Shown here piece after piece: positions 45,001 to 54,092 of a DNA stretch of 64,000 bases. The DNA comes from Armatimonadota bacterium (GTDB lineage Bacteria; Armatimonadota; UBA10988). A program made the position numbers and the translations under genes. The stretch spans positions 24,269 through 88,268 of the forward strand of contig JACRKZ010000057.1 in NCBI GenBank assembly GCA_016235455.1. The letters run 5' to 3'. The stretch's first letter is position 1. Each line of letters begins with the position of its first letter. The notes under the pieces were generated by a model. It had not been told where the DNA came from. It did no database searches and saw nothing but the letters and a program-made list of their open reading frames with translations.

Positions 45001-45990
45001 CTACAGGTCGACGAACTGGCCGGTCTCGATGGACTCGTAGGCGGCATTGGCCACGGCCACGTTGAGGCGGGCCTGCTCGAACGGCACCGGCGCCTCTCCG
45101 CCACAGCGAATGTAGTTGACAAAGGCGCGCACCTCGCCCGTGACCGGGTTCTCCACGGCCATCTCCTCGGGCGTCACCTTCAGCGTCTCCTCGGAGCCGC
45201 GCAGGCGATAGGTGACCTCGCCGCCGAACAACTGCGAGACCACGGCCGAGCCGTTGACGCAGTCCATCCGTGCCTGATAGGTGCCGACCGTGGCGATGTT
45301 GGTGGACTGCAGCACGCCCACGGCGCCACTCTCGAAGACCATGGAGACATGCGTCACATCTGGGTAGTCCTGGTCCATCTCGACCTTGTGGTTGCCCACC
45401 GCGGCCACGCGCTTGACCGGCCCGGCGATCCAGATCATCAGGTCGAGTTCGTGCGCATTGACCTCGAGCAGCGTGCCGCCGCTCATCTCACGGCTCAGGC
45501 GCCAGGTCGGGTGGCCGCCCCAACCGCCCTGCGAGCGCTCGACATACATCGACACCACATCGCCCAGCGGGCCGTCGGCAACCATCTGCTTGAGCCGCCG
45601 GTGGGTGGGATGCCAGCGGCACACCTGGCCCACCTGCACCTTGACGCCGGCCGCCTTGACCGCGGCGATCATCGCGTCGCAGTCGGCCAGGCTGGGGGCC
45701 AGCGGCTTCTCGCAGAAGATGTGCTTACCCGCGGCGGCCGCGGCTTCCACCACCGGCCGATGCGCCGAGCCGTGCGGGGCCACGATCACCGCGTCGATAT
45801 CGTCGCGCGCGACCGCTTCGCGGTAGTCGGCCACCGGCACCGCGCCAAACTGCTCCGCCGCCTCACCGCGGCGCTGCTCAATCAGGTCGCACACCACATC
45901 GACGCTGACGCCGTCAAGCGAGGCGGCGCTGCCGGCCACTGCGCGACCCATGCCACCACATCCCACCAGTGCGAAACGCAAGGAATCCAT
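45001..45990 (-). CDS. Gfo/Idh/MocA family oxidoreductase
   Basis: FALVGCGGMGRAVA, HIFCEKPLAPSLADCDAM. Confidence 0.92.
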   Translation of the reverse strand: MDSLRFALVGCGGMGRAVAGSAASLDGVSVDVVCDLIEQRRGEAAEQFGAVPVADYREAVARDDIDAVIVAPHGSAHRPVVEAAAAAGKHIFCEKPLAPSLADCDAMIAAVKAAGVKVQVGQVCRWHPTHRRLKQMVADGPLGDVVSMYVERSQGGWGGHPTWRLSREMSGGTLLEVNAHELDLMIWIAGPVKRVAAVGNHKVEMDQDYPDVTHVSMVFESGAVGVLQSTNIATVGTYQARMDCVNGSAVVSQLFGGEVTYRLRGSEETLKVTPEEMAVENPVTGEVRAFVNYIRCGGEAPVPFEQARLNVAVANAAYESIETGQFVDL

Positions 45991-46961
45991 CACTCGCCAA
46001 CCTTTTCCACCTCGCTGGCATCCGGCGGACGGTGCAGCCGGTCGATCAGCAGCAACGGGGCCGAGGCGGTCACCCCGAGCAGCCACGGCACGGTGACAGC
46101 CACATCAAGCCGCCACTCCAACTCGCAACGAGGGCCGCGCAGCGTCGGCGCAACCGCGGGCGGCAAGGCCCACTCGACCTCACCGGAGCAATCCTTGTGC
46201 GATTCCAGCCGTACCAAATGGCGCGCGGCCAGGAAATGATGAACGTCCGTCGCCGCCAGATGCCGGCTCGTCTCGGTGCCCACGAGTTCGAGCACGAGAT
46301 GCTTCAGCGGCAGCCCCTGCGGGTTCTCGATGTGCCATGTGCCGCGCACCGGCCGACCGAGATCGACGACATGCGACGGCAGCCGCAGGCACAGCCGCAC
46401 CGGCGCGCGCCCGGCGCGCGCCAGCCGGCGTGTGGTCGGCGTGGGTGCCCACAGCTCCACAGGCTCGTCGGGCTCCGGCTCCACATCGGGCGACCAGACA
46501 TGCAACGGGCGCCAGACCTGCTGGCGCGGCCCGCGCTCGGGCTCGGCCCAGGCAATCAGTTCGTGCTCGGTGACGACGTTGATGCCGTGGTAGCTGGGCA
46601 CCGTGTCGACGGGCAGCGGCAGGCGGAAGCGGAAAGCGTGCTGGCCGGCCTCGAGCGTGGTCGGCGAGCCGATAAGCGTCTCGCCCACGCGGCTGATCTC
46701 GCGTGCCGAGCCCGACCGTGTGCGACCCGCGGGCCGGGGTACGGGGTAGCGGTAGGCGCCCGGCTGGAAGCGCGCCGAGGCCTTGGTCAGTTCCCGGCCG
46801 ATGGCCTCGACCACCAGGCGCTTGACCAGGCGCGGCTGGTCAAGCTGCATGGTGACCATGCCATGCAGCACATCGCCCGCGAACAGGGCGTTGCCGGCCA
46901 GATCCATATCCAGACCCAGTGAACCAGACGATCCAGAACGCATGGCGCCAACCTTCGCCAT
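45990..46961 (-). CDS. Arrestin-like / Spo0M-family-like protein
   Basis: Two beta-sandwich pattern: NALFAGDVLHGMVTMQL..., LEAGQHAFRFRLPLPVDTVPSYHGINVVTEHELIAWAE; fold call by eye. Confidence 0.55.
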   Translation of the reverse strand: MAKVGAMRSGSSGSLGLDMDLAGNALFAGDVLHGMVTMQLDQPRLVKRLVVEAIGRELTKASARFQPGAYRYPVPRPAGRTRSGSAREISRVGETLIGSPTTLEAGQHAFRFRLPLPVDTVPSYHGINVVTEHELIAWAEPERGPRQQVWRPLHVWSPDVEPEPDEPVELWAPTPTTRRLARAGRAPVRLCLRLPSHVVDLGRPVRGTWHIENPQGLPLKHLVLELVGTETSRHLAATDVHHFLAARHLVRLESHKDCSGEVEWALPPAVAPTLRGPRCELEWRLDVAVTVPWLLGVTASAPLLLIDRLHRPPDASEVEKVGE

Positions 46962-46964
46962 GGC

Positions 46965-47600
46965 TCAACCGGCTCCTCTGTCGCACAAGGCCAACACGCC
47001 GCGACGGTAGGCCGCGGCCCAATCGGCGCACAGGGCCGCGGCTCGCGGCGCCCAGAGGGCCAGCACCGACTCGTCGGCGGGCGGCGGCCCGGGCAGCCCA
47101 CGCCGGCCGGCCGCGTGCTCAGCCCGCCGGGCATGGCGCGCCGACCCGAAGGCCGCGGCCAGCGCCCTGTCGTCGAGCCGCTCGGCCTTCAGCCGGCGGA
47201 TGGCCAGCGTGGCCAGCGCGGCGCGCGCCGCGCGCGGCAGGTCGTCGGCCCAGCCCGCGCCGAGTTGCACGCGCGGACGCAGACGTTCGGTCGCCGCCAA
47301 CCACTCCTCACGATCGCCCGACACCAGCCACAGATGCCGCCACAGGCCCAGCAGCGGACCCGGCGCCCACCGCTCCTCCAGGCTCCGCACCGCCAGGTAG
47401 CGTTCGGTCAACGGCGCCGCGGCATCGAGCCACGGCGGCTGATGGGGGAGTCGCAGGTCGCCGCGCGTCAGGCGCCAGGCCTCGGCCCAGGTCTCATCGG
47501 CGGTGTCGGTCTCGCCGCGCAAGTCGTACACGGCGGCCACCGCCGCCCACCGCGCGCCGTCTGCCAGATCCTCGGCCAGGCGCGCCTCGCGCTCGATCAC
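46965..47600 (-). CDS. Hypothetical protein
   Basis: ORF overlapping the end of the 47597..50902 gene; 3 nt from next gene. Confidence 0.55.
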   Translation of the reverse strand: MIEREARLAEDLADGARWAAVAAVYDLRGETDTADETWAEAWRLTRGDLRLPHQPPWLDAAAPLTERYLAVRSLEERWAPGPLLGLWRHLWLVSGDREEWLAATERLRPRVQLGAGWADDLPRAARAALATLAIRRLKAERLDDRALAAAFGSARHARRAEHAAGRRGLPGPPPADESVLALWAPRAAALCADWAAAYRRGVLALCDRGAG

Positions 47601-50600
47601 GGCCAGGCCACCTCGGCCAGGTCGACCGTGCCGATGCCGTCGATGACGATGTCGGCCGGCGCGGCGAGCGTGGCGTCGAGCCGGCTCCAGGCGCCATCGG
47701 GCCGCAGCCAGCGGGCGGTCGGGCCTTCGCGCAGACCCACGCGCGGCGCCGGCTGGTCATCGCTCAGCGCGCGCGCCCTGGCCCAGATGGCCACGCGGCC
47801 GGTGTGCGGGATGGTGGCCACCGCGCTCGGCGCCGACTCCGCGCGGCGGGTGACCCGCAGCACGCGTTGGCCGCGCAGCCAGTCGTCCGCGTCGACATAG
47901 CGCACGTCGGCTTCGCCGAACCCCGGCGGCGTGAGCGGCAGGGCATCAGCGCCACCGTCCAAGGTCAGTCGCCGCGTCATTGGCGCGGTGGCGACATCCG
48001 GTGCCCCGGCGTGGTCGATGCGGTCGTTGGCCAGCCAGACCTGCGGCAGCAGGCCCGTCGCCTCGGTGGGACCGAGGAATACCAATCGGCTCGGCGCGCG
48101 TCCGCCGCCGTCGTCGTCGGTCACGGTCACCTGCAGGCCAAGCACTCGGCCAGTGTCGAGGCGGCGGGCGGCCTCGGGCGTGAGCGGCACGGCCAGCTCG
48201 GCCGACCAGCCGGTCGCGCCGGCGCGGAAGCCCAGGCGCAGGTTCGGGTCGTCGATGGCCTGCGGCTGGTCCGGCTCCAGACGGGTGAACTCCAAGGCGC
48301 CGATGGCGCGGCTGTCGACCAGCGGCCGGAGGCGCAGACGATGGTCGGCCTCGGTGCCGACGGCGTCCACGGGCGGTGCGGCCGGGTCCAGGTCCAGGCC
48401 GATATCCAGCATGTCGCCGCCGGTGACCACATCATCGGTGACGTCGACCAGCAGCCAGAGCCGCCCATCGCGCCAGTCGCCGCGCACGGTGAGCGAGGCG
48501 TCGTCAGGCCCGTCCCACTGGGAGCCGTCCACGGCCGCCAGACGGTCCTCGGTACTGGCCGTGCGCCCCGGCTCGTTGTCCCAGTCGTCGTCGTTGCCAT
48601 CGGCGCGCAGCGCGCGGAAGCCGACATGCTCGGGCCAAGACCACAGCGCGCGGCTGAGGTCGGTCATATGGCTGCCGGTCTCGGCCAACAGTCGCACCGT
48701 GCCGGCCGACCGCTCGGGCCAGGCGGCAAAGGGCACCCAGATTGTCTGGTCCCCCGGCGGCAGCAGTGCGTTGAGATGGCCTACCACCGGAGTGGGCCCG
48801 GAGTCGGCGCGCAGTGCCAGCGGCATCGGGCCGGGCCGGTTGCCGCCGTTGCGCAGCGACAGCAGCAGGCCCGGCGCGCGGTCGCGCACCGCCAGGCGGC
48901 ACGATGCAGTGGTCGGCTGCCAGTCTTCAATGACCGCCGAGGCCAGCCACTGGCCCAGCCTGTCCACGTCGGGCGCGGTGATGAAGATCGGGTCGAAGCC
49001 GAGCGCGACGCGGTCGGCCGGGACGTGTCCGCCGAACAGCGTGTCGACCATGAGGTCGTCGACCGCCAGCGTCAGCCGGGGTAGCGAGCCCAGTGCCGGT
49101 GCTTCGCGCGGCGTGGCGCGGCTGTCGGTCACGTTCCACAGGGCGGCCAGGCCACGGCCGTTGGGCAGGGCCAGCCTTACGCCGCGCAGCCCGTCGGGCA
49201 AAGTGATGTCGTCGACGAAACGCGCGCCATCGAAGCGGGTCAGCCACTGATTCACCGCCACGGCCAGCGGGTCGGCCTGGCCGCGCCAGCCGCCGGCAAA
49301 GCACATCTGCGCGCTGGCGCGCGCGGTGAGCAGCCGCGCCCGCACGGTGCGTGCGGCCACCTGCCAGGGACTCGGCCCGATGTCGCTGGGCAGCGGCTCC
49401 AGCGGGCCGGCGGCCGTGCTCGTGGCCACCACGCTGAGGCCGGGCTCCGTGCCCTTGTGCGCGCGCAGCGCGCTGCCCAGGCTATCGGCCAGGCGATCCA
49501 GGCTGGTCGACCAGATGCGCTCCGGCTCGGTGCCCAGTGCCGCGGGCAGATGCCAGACGACGCGGTGGAGGCGCGGCAGGTTGTCGCGCCGCAGCGCATC
49601 GAACAGGTAGGGCGCCACGCGGCCGCCCGCCTTGGGTTCACAACCCGTACCGAGCCCCGCCGCCCTGGCCGACGCGTCGGCCAGGCGCAAGGCCAGGCCG
49701 AACCGCAGCAAGTACTCCGCATAGTCGCCGAGACCCCAGGTGAGCCAGGGCTCGTTGTCCATCTCATAGGTGACGCCGCGGCCGGCGAAGTGCCGGGCGA
49801 CCGCCTGGCAGAACGCCATGAAGCGCTCGGTGTCGGGCTGTCCGTCGCGCGTGGTGGCCACCCTGGGGGGCAGCAACGCGGCCGGCGACACGTCCAGCAC
49901 CAAGGTCACCGCGATGCCGGCGTCGAAGGCCGGCTGGAGGCTGGCGTCGATCTCACGCCAGCGGTACTCGCCCTGCGCGTCGACCAACTCGGTCCAGGCG
50001 ACCACGCGGCGCACCTCGCGCAGGCCGACCGCGGCGGCCGTGCCGGCCTCGTCCAGCGCCGTGGGATCGAACGACCAGGCCTCGGCCACGGCCGTGCCGC
50101 GCAGGTCGCGCAGTACCGGCAGGTAGCGCCGCGCCACCAAGGGCGCGGCCCCGCTGGCGAAGCGGGCCTCGGCCAGGTACATGCCCGCCGGAAGGTCGCC
50201 CAGCGGCACAGTGTAGGTGGGGCCGGGCGCGTCCAGCGGCCACGAACGGCGCGGCGCCTGCTCGCCGCAGCGCTCGGCGCCCACGTCGATGAGCGTCAGC
50301 GTGCCGCCGACGGCGGGCTCGGTCGCGCTCTGCCGCACGGTGAGCGCGGCGTCAGCGCTCTGCCAGAGCGGTGCGCCAAGCTGGTCCGACCAGGTGATGT
50401 CGACCGCCGGCTCGGGCGCCGCGGCCAGGGCGCGCGGGCCGTCTACCAGGCGCACATCGTCCAGCACCGCCAGGCCCGGCGCGCCGACCGGCGCGATCAC
50501 GGCCAGGCCGGGCTGGACCTCGAGCGGCTCGTCGGCCTGCTCGCCGGGCGTCTTGAAGGTCAGTTGGTAGGTTGTCGGGCCAGCACTCAGCGCGAACTCG

Positions 50601-50902
50601 GCCGACTGGCCGGCGCAACTCAGCCGCAGCCGCTCGCGCCCATCGCGCCCGCTGGCCAGGCAGGCCAAGGTGTAGACCGTCGCGGGGCGCAGCTTGATAG
50701 GCCGTTCCAGCCCCAGTTGCGCGCCGGGCGGTACTTGCAGCGCTCCCGCCTGCCAGCGCACGGGCTGATCGTGCCGACGCGACCAGGTCACCTGCCACGC
50801 GCCTGGCCCGACGCCGAACGAGCCATCGCCCGGCAACCGGTTGGGCGCGGACTCGGGCGCCAGAAGCAGCATCGCGCAGAGCCAGACGACGGGGTTCATC
50901 AT
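47597..50902 (-). CDS. Large secreted glycoside-hydrolase-like protein with CBM9-like module
   Basis: Signal peptide; TIM-barrel-like region with GVTYEMDNEPWLTWG; C-terminal DGNDDDWDNEP...LWLLVDVTDDVV like CBM9. Confidence 0.6.
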   Translation of the reverse strand: MMNPVVWLCAMLLLAPESAPNRLPGDGSFGVGPGAWQVTWSRRHDQPVRWQAGALQVPPGAQLGLERPIKLRPATVYTLACLASGRDGRERLRLSCAGQSAEFALSAGPTTYQLTFKTPGEQADEPLEVQPGLAVIAPVGAPGLAVLDDVRLVDGPRALAAAPEPAVDITWSDQLGAPLWQSADAALTVRQSATEPAVGGTLTLIDVGAERCGEQAPRRSWPLDAPGPTYTVPLGDLPAGMYLAEARFASGAAPLVARRYLPVLRDLRGTAVAEAWSFDPTALDEAGTAAAVGLREVRRVVAWTELVDAQGEYRWREIDASLQPAFDAGIAVTLVLDVSPAALLPPRVATTRDGQPDTERFMAFCQAVARHFAGRGVTYEMDNEPWLTWGLGDYAEYLLRFGLALRLADASARAAGLGTGCEPKAGGRVAPYLFDALRRDNLPRLHRVVWHLPAALGTEPERIWSTSLDRLADSLGSALRAHKGTEPGLSVVATSTAAGPLEPLPSDIGPSPWQVAARTVRARLLTARASAQMCFAGGWRGQADPLAVAVNQWLTRFDGARFVDDITLPDGLRGVRLALPNGRGLAALWNVTDSRATPREAPALGSLPRLTLAVDDLMVDTLFGGHVPADRVALGFDPIFITAPDVDRLGQWLASAVIEDWQPTTASCRLAVRDRAPGLLLSLRNGGNRPGPMPLALRADSGPTPVVGHLNALLPPGDQTIWVPFAAWPERSAGTVRLLAETGSHMTDLSRALWSWPEHVGFRALRADGNDDDWDNEPGRTASTEDRLAAVDGSQWDGPDDASLTVRGDWRDGRLWLLVDVTDDVVTGGDMLDIGLDLDPAAPPVDAVGTEADHRLRLRPLVDSRAIGALEFTRLEPDQPQAIDDPNLRLGFRAGATGWSAELAVPLTPEAARRLDTGRVLGLQVTVTDDDGGGRAPSRLVFLGPTEATGLLPQVWLANDRIDHAGAPDVATAPMTRRLTLDGGADALPLTPPGFGEADVRYVDADDWLRGQRVLRVTRRAESAPSAVATIPHTGRVAIWARARALSDDQPAPRVGLREGPTARWLRPDGAWSRLDATLAAPADIVIDGIGTVDLAEVAWP

Positions 50903-50958
50903 GGGAGGGAGCTTAGCCGGGCGGCAGGCGCGGCGTCAAGCAGCGCACGGCGGCACCG

Positions 50959-51852
50959 TCATTCCATCGCCATCAGCACGGGCCGCAGAGCGCGCAGTTC
51001 CGCCGCCAGTCGCTGCCCAGCGAGCACCAGCCGCGTTCGAGCCACGACGCGCGCGTTGTCCACGTACTCGGCAGGCAGCGCGACCGACGTCGTGGCCTGG
51101 TTCACGGGCGCGCGGCCATAGACCGCCGTACAGGCAGCCAGGTAGCTCTCCTTGGCCCAGGCCCGGCTCTCCAGGTTGCCTGCCTGCGCGGCGCTGGCCG
51201 GGTAGCCTTCAACCAGTGCCTCAGCCGCTTCGTCTTCATCGTGAGGCAGGTCGCGCCGGTCATAGACGATGGCGCCCGCCCTCCACTGCAGGCCGTGCGC
51301 CCAGTCCCAGAAGGTGTGCAGGTTCTGCGTGCGCGCCACGTTTTCGATGGTCACCACGTAGTTGCCCACCTGCACGCCATTGCCACCGCTGTCCCCGTGG
51401 CGATCGGCGCAGTGCAAGGGTTGATGCAGGTCACCGATCAGATGCATGATGCGGGCCAAGGCCTTGGTGCGCTCTTCGCGAGTGCCCGTGCCGCGCACGG
51501 TGGCGCGCGCCTGATCGAGTGCCCAGACCGCCTGCTCCTTGCCCTGCCAGGCCGCCCATGCGGTCTCGAACTCCGGGGTAGTGCCGCCGAAGTCCAGGTC
51601 GATGTAGTGCCAGTGGTCGTCGACGCCGCGCTGCCTGGTGTCGTCCATCCAGGTGGTCGCATCACTGAAGTGGTAGCGCTTCTCCGGCGTCGAGAGCCGA
51701 GCCAGGAGCGCTTCCGCCTTGTACATCAGGGCGTCATCGTTCAGCAGATACCAGGCGATGTCGCCCGTGGCCACATGGCCATCCGCGTTCCACGCGCGCG
51801 CCGCCATCGGGCTGAGCAGCAGACACAGGAGTGTTGGTAGCCAGCGCTTCAT
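50959..51852 (-). CDS. S1/P1 nuclease family protein
   Basis: Signal peptide ending ARA-WNADGH, HLIGDLHQPLHCADRHGDSGGNGV, NLHTFWDWA. Confidence 0.92.
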   Translation of the reverse strand: MKRWLPTLLCLLLSPMAARAWNADGHVATGDIAWYLLNDDALMYKAEALLARLSTPEKRYHFSDATTWMDDTRQRGVDDHWHYIDLDFGGTTPEFETAWAAWQGKEQAVWALDQARATVRGTGTREERTKALARIMHLIGDLHQPLHCADRHGDSGGNGVQVGNYVVTIENVARTQNLHTFWDWAHGLQWRAGAIVYDRRDLPHDEDEAAEALVEGYPASAAQAGNLESRAWAKESYLAACTAVYGRAPVNQATTSVALPAEYVDNARVVARTRLVLAGQRLAAELRALRPVLMAME

Positions 51853-51911
51853 AGCAGTCCCCTGATCCGTGGTTGGCCATCAGCGCCGCCACTCCTGCCG
51901 ACCCAAAGGGG

Positions 51912-51939
51912 CTGGCCGCCGACTTGCGTCGGCGGCCAG
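51912..51939. terminator. Perfect 12-bp hairpin
   Basis: ctggccgccgac-ttgc-gtcggcggccag, downstream of the minus gene ending 52030. Confidence 0.6.
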
Positions 51940-51954
51940 GAGGGAGTGAGCGTT

Positions 51955-51981
51955 GGGCCGCGCGGAAGGGGTCCGCGGCCC
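51955..51981. terminator. Second GC-rich hairpin
   Basis: gggccgcg...cgcggccc in tandem with the previous hairpin. Confidence 0.45.
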
Positions 51982-52029
51982 GTCCTATCAGCAACCCGGC
52001 GACGGCGGCCGTGCCGGGATCTTGTGTGG

Positions 52030-52563
52030 TCAGTTGGTCAGGGCTGCCACACCATCCTTGACGGACTTATGGTCGGGATCCGCCAAGCTCTCGACGATCC
52101 GGTGCTCCTTGATCAAGACCACCGTCGTCGCAACCTTGTTGTTGACCTTCCAGTTGGGAATGTCTTTGTAGTCGGGCGCCGCCACGGCCGTGGGTACGGC
52201 CAGCTTCTGCGCCGCTACCCAGTCGCGCAGGCTCTTGGTGCTGTCGGCCGTGCCAACCAGGACCACCGCACCGTTGAGGTGCTTGTCCTGCCCGCCGCGC
52301 CACGCCTCGTCAACGGCCTTGATGCCCGCCCGCGACGTCTCGGTATCGGCGGTGACGAAGGCCACCACGGCCGGCATCTTGCCGGCGCGACAGGTCACGC
52401 AGTACTCACCATCGGTGTCGTTGAACGCGTCAACATGCAGCAGGGGCGCATTGCCACCCTTGGCCAGCCCCGACGTCTCCGCCGCGGTCAACCGCGGCAC
52501 GAGCAGCAGACCGGCCACCGCCGCCGCGCCTGCCCCGAGCAACCAGTTCCGAAGTCGCATCAC
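52030..52563 (-). CDS. Exported thioredoxin-fold-like protein
   Basis: Signal/TM N-terminus, GEYCVTCRAGKMPAVVAFV; fold assignment tentative. Confidence 0.5.
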   Translation of the reverse strand: MMRLRNWLLGAGAAAVAGLLLVPRLTAAETSGLAKGGNAPLLHVDAFNDTDGEYCVTCRAGKMPAVVAFVTADTETSRAGIKAVDEAWRGGQDKHLNGAVVLVGTADSTKSLRDWVAAQKLAVPTAVAAPDYKDIPNWKVNNKVATTVVLIKEHRIVESLADPDHKSVKDGVAALTN

Positions 52564-52577
52564 CTGCTCCAGTATTC

Positions 52578-52597
52578 AACCGACCCCGAGGTCGGTT
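52578..52597. promoter_or_regulatory. Perfect hairpin upstream of minus-strand start 52563
   Basis: aaccgacc-ccga-ggtcggtt. Confidence 0.35.
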
Positions 52598-52776
52598 AGT
52601 CATCTGATCAGCACGATGGTGCGGTTGAGGCAGCGGCGCAAGGGGCGATTGTGTGGCGAATTCGTTGCGGAGGAGTCGGGGGTGCCATGTTGAATTCGCG
52701 TTGCATACTACCAGCAATCTCTTTGATGAGCCGACCGGCGCGTCAGGCGGACCGGTGCGGCAGATGGGCGGTGGTG

Positions 52777-53967
52777 ATGGCAGAGAAGAAAGCAGAAGCG
52801 AAAGTAGAGCAGAAGGCGGCGGAGACCAAGGGCGCCTCGGCTGAGGACTTCGCCCGCGGCCTGCGAGGCGTAGTGGCCGCGCAGACGCGCATCAGCCGCG
52901 TCGAAGGCGACATCGGCCGGCTGTCCTACTGCGGCTACGATATCAAGGACCTGGTGGAGCACTGCACGTTCGAGGAGGTCATCTACCTGCTCTGGAACCT
53001 GGAGTTGCCGACCAAGGCGCAGTTTGCCGCGTTCAGCGAGAAGCTGGTGGCTGAGCGCACGCTGCCGGCGGGCCTCATCTACACCATGCGCACGCTGCCG
53101 CACACCACGCCGCCGATGGATGCGCTGCGAACCTGCGTGTCGCTGCTGTCGGTCTACGATCCGGAGAAGCCCGAGGATCGCTCCTTGGAGGCCAACTGGC
53201 GGCGCGCCATGCGGCTGATGGCCAAGTTGCCGTGCGTGGTGGCCACGTTCGAGCGGCTGCGCAAGGGCCACGAGCCGGTCGACCCGCATCCGGGGTTGTC
53301 CATGGCGGGCAACTTCATGTACCTGATGACCGGCCAGATGCCCGACCCCGACGCCGAGCGGGCCATGGATGTCGGCCTGATCCTGCACGCCGACCACGGC
53401 TTGAACGCTTCGACGTTCGCCGCGCGAGTCACGGTGGCCACCTTGTCCGATGTCTACTCGGGCATCACCTCGGCCATCGGCGCGCTGAAGGGCCCGCTGC
53501 ACGGCGGCGCCAACCAGGAAGTGCTCAAGATGCTCCATGACATCCGGCTCATGGACCGCGTCGAGAGCTATATCCACGAGAAGATGGCGCGCAAGGAGCT
53601 GATCATGGGCTTCGGGCACGCCGTCTATCGCAACGGCGACCCGCGCGCGGCCATCTTGCGCGAGTGGTCCAAGCGCATGGGCGAGCGCGCCGGCGACACC
53701 TTGTGGTATCGCATGTCCGAGAAGGTCGAGGCCATCGTCACGGGCGAGAAGGGCCTCAAGCCCAACGTCGACTTCTACAGCGCCTCGGTCTACCACACGC
53801 TGCAGATCGACCACGACCTGTACACGCCGATCTTCGCCTGCTCTCGCGTCGCCGGCTGGCTGGCGCACATCATGGAGCAGTATTCGGACAACCGCATCAT
53901 CCGCCCGCTCGACCAGTGGGTGGGCGCGGAGCCGCGCGACGTCGTGCCGCTCGGCCAGCGCGACTGA
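52777..53967 (+). CDS. gltA: Citrate synthase
   Basis: RISRVEGDIGRLSYCGYDI, LILHADHGLNASTFAARV, GPLHGGANQEVLKML, GFGHAVYRNGDPRA. Confidence 0.94.
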   Translation: MAEKKAEAKVEQKAAETKGASAEDFARGLRGVVAAQTRISRVEGDIGRLSYCGYDIKDLVEHCTFEEVIYLLWNLELPTKAQFAAFSEKLVAERTLPAGLIYTMRTLPHTTPPMDALRTCVSLLSVYDPEKPEDRSLEANWRRAMRLMAKLPCVVATFERLRKGHEPVDPHPGLSMAGNFMYLMTGQMPDPDAERAMDVGLILHADHGLNASTFAARVTVATLSDVYSGITSAIGALKGPLHGGANQEVLKMLHDIRLMDRVESYIHEKMARKELIMGFGHAVYRNGDPRAAILREWSKRMGERAGDTLWYRMSEKVEAIVTGEKGLKPNVDFYSASVYHTLQIDHDLYTPIFACSRVAGWLAHIMEQYSDNRIIRPLDQWVGAEPRDVVPLGQRD

Positions 53968-53987
53968 TCTGTCGATACTTGCCGACA

Positions 53988-54021
53988 TGCCGCTGAACCG
54001 GGCCTGCCTGGTTCAGCGGCA
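53988..54021 (+). terminator. Rho-independent-type terminator after citrate synthase
   Basis: tgccgctgaacc-loop-ggttcagcggca followed by ttgtcattt. Confidence 0.75.
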
Positions 54022-54092
54022 TTGTCATTTGGGCCGGGCAGGGAAAGCGATCGCCGCGGGGAAAGGCGTCGGCAGGGCAGGGAGTCGGGCCA

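Noticed and set aside
49457-51121. 554-aa plus-strand ORF
   Set aside because: Antisense to the large secreted GH-like gene; no domain signal.
52651-52776. Upstream extension of citrate synthase ORF
   Set aside because: MWRIRCGGVGG... extension has no family similarity by eye; ATG at 52777 gives a sensible N-terminus.
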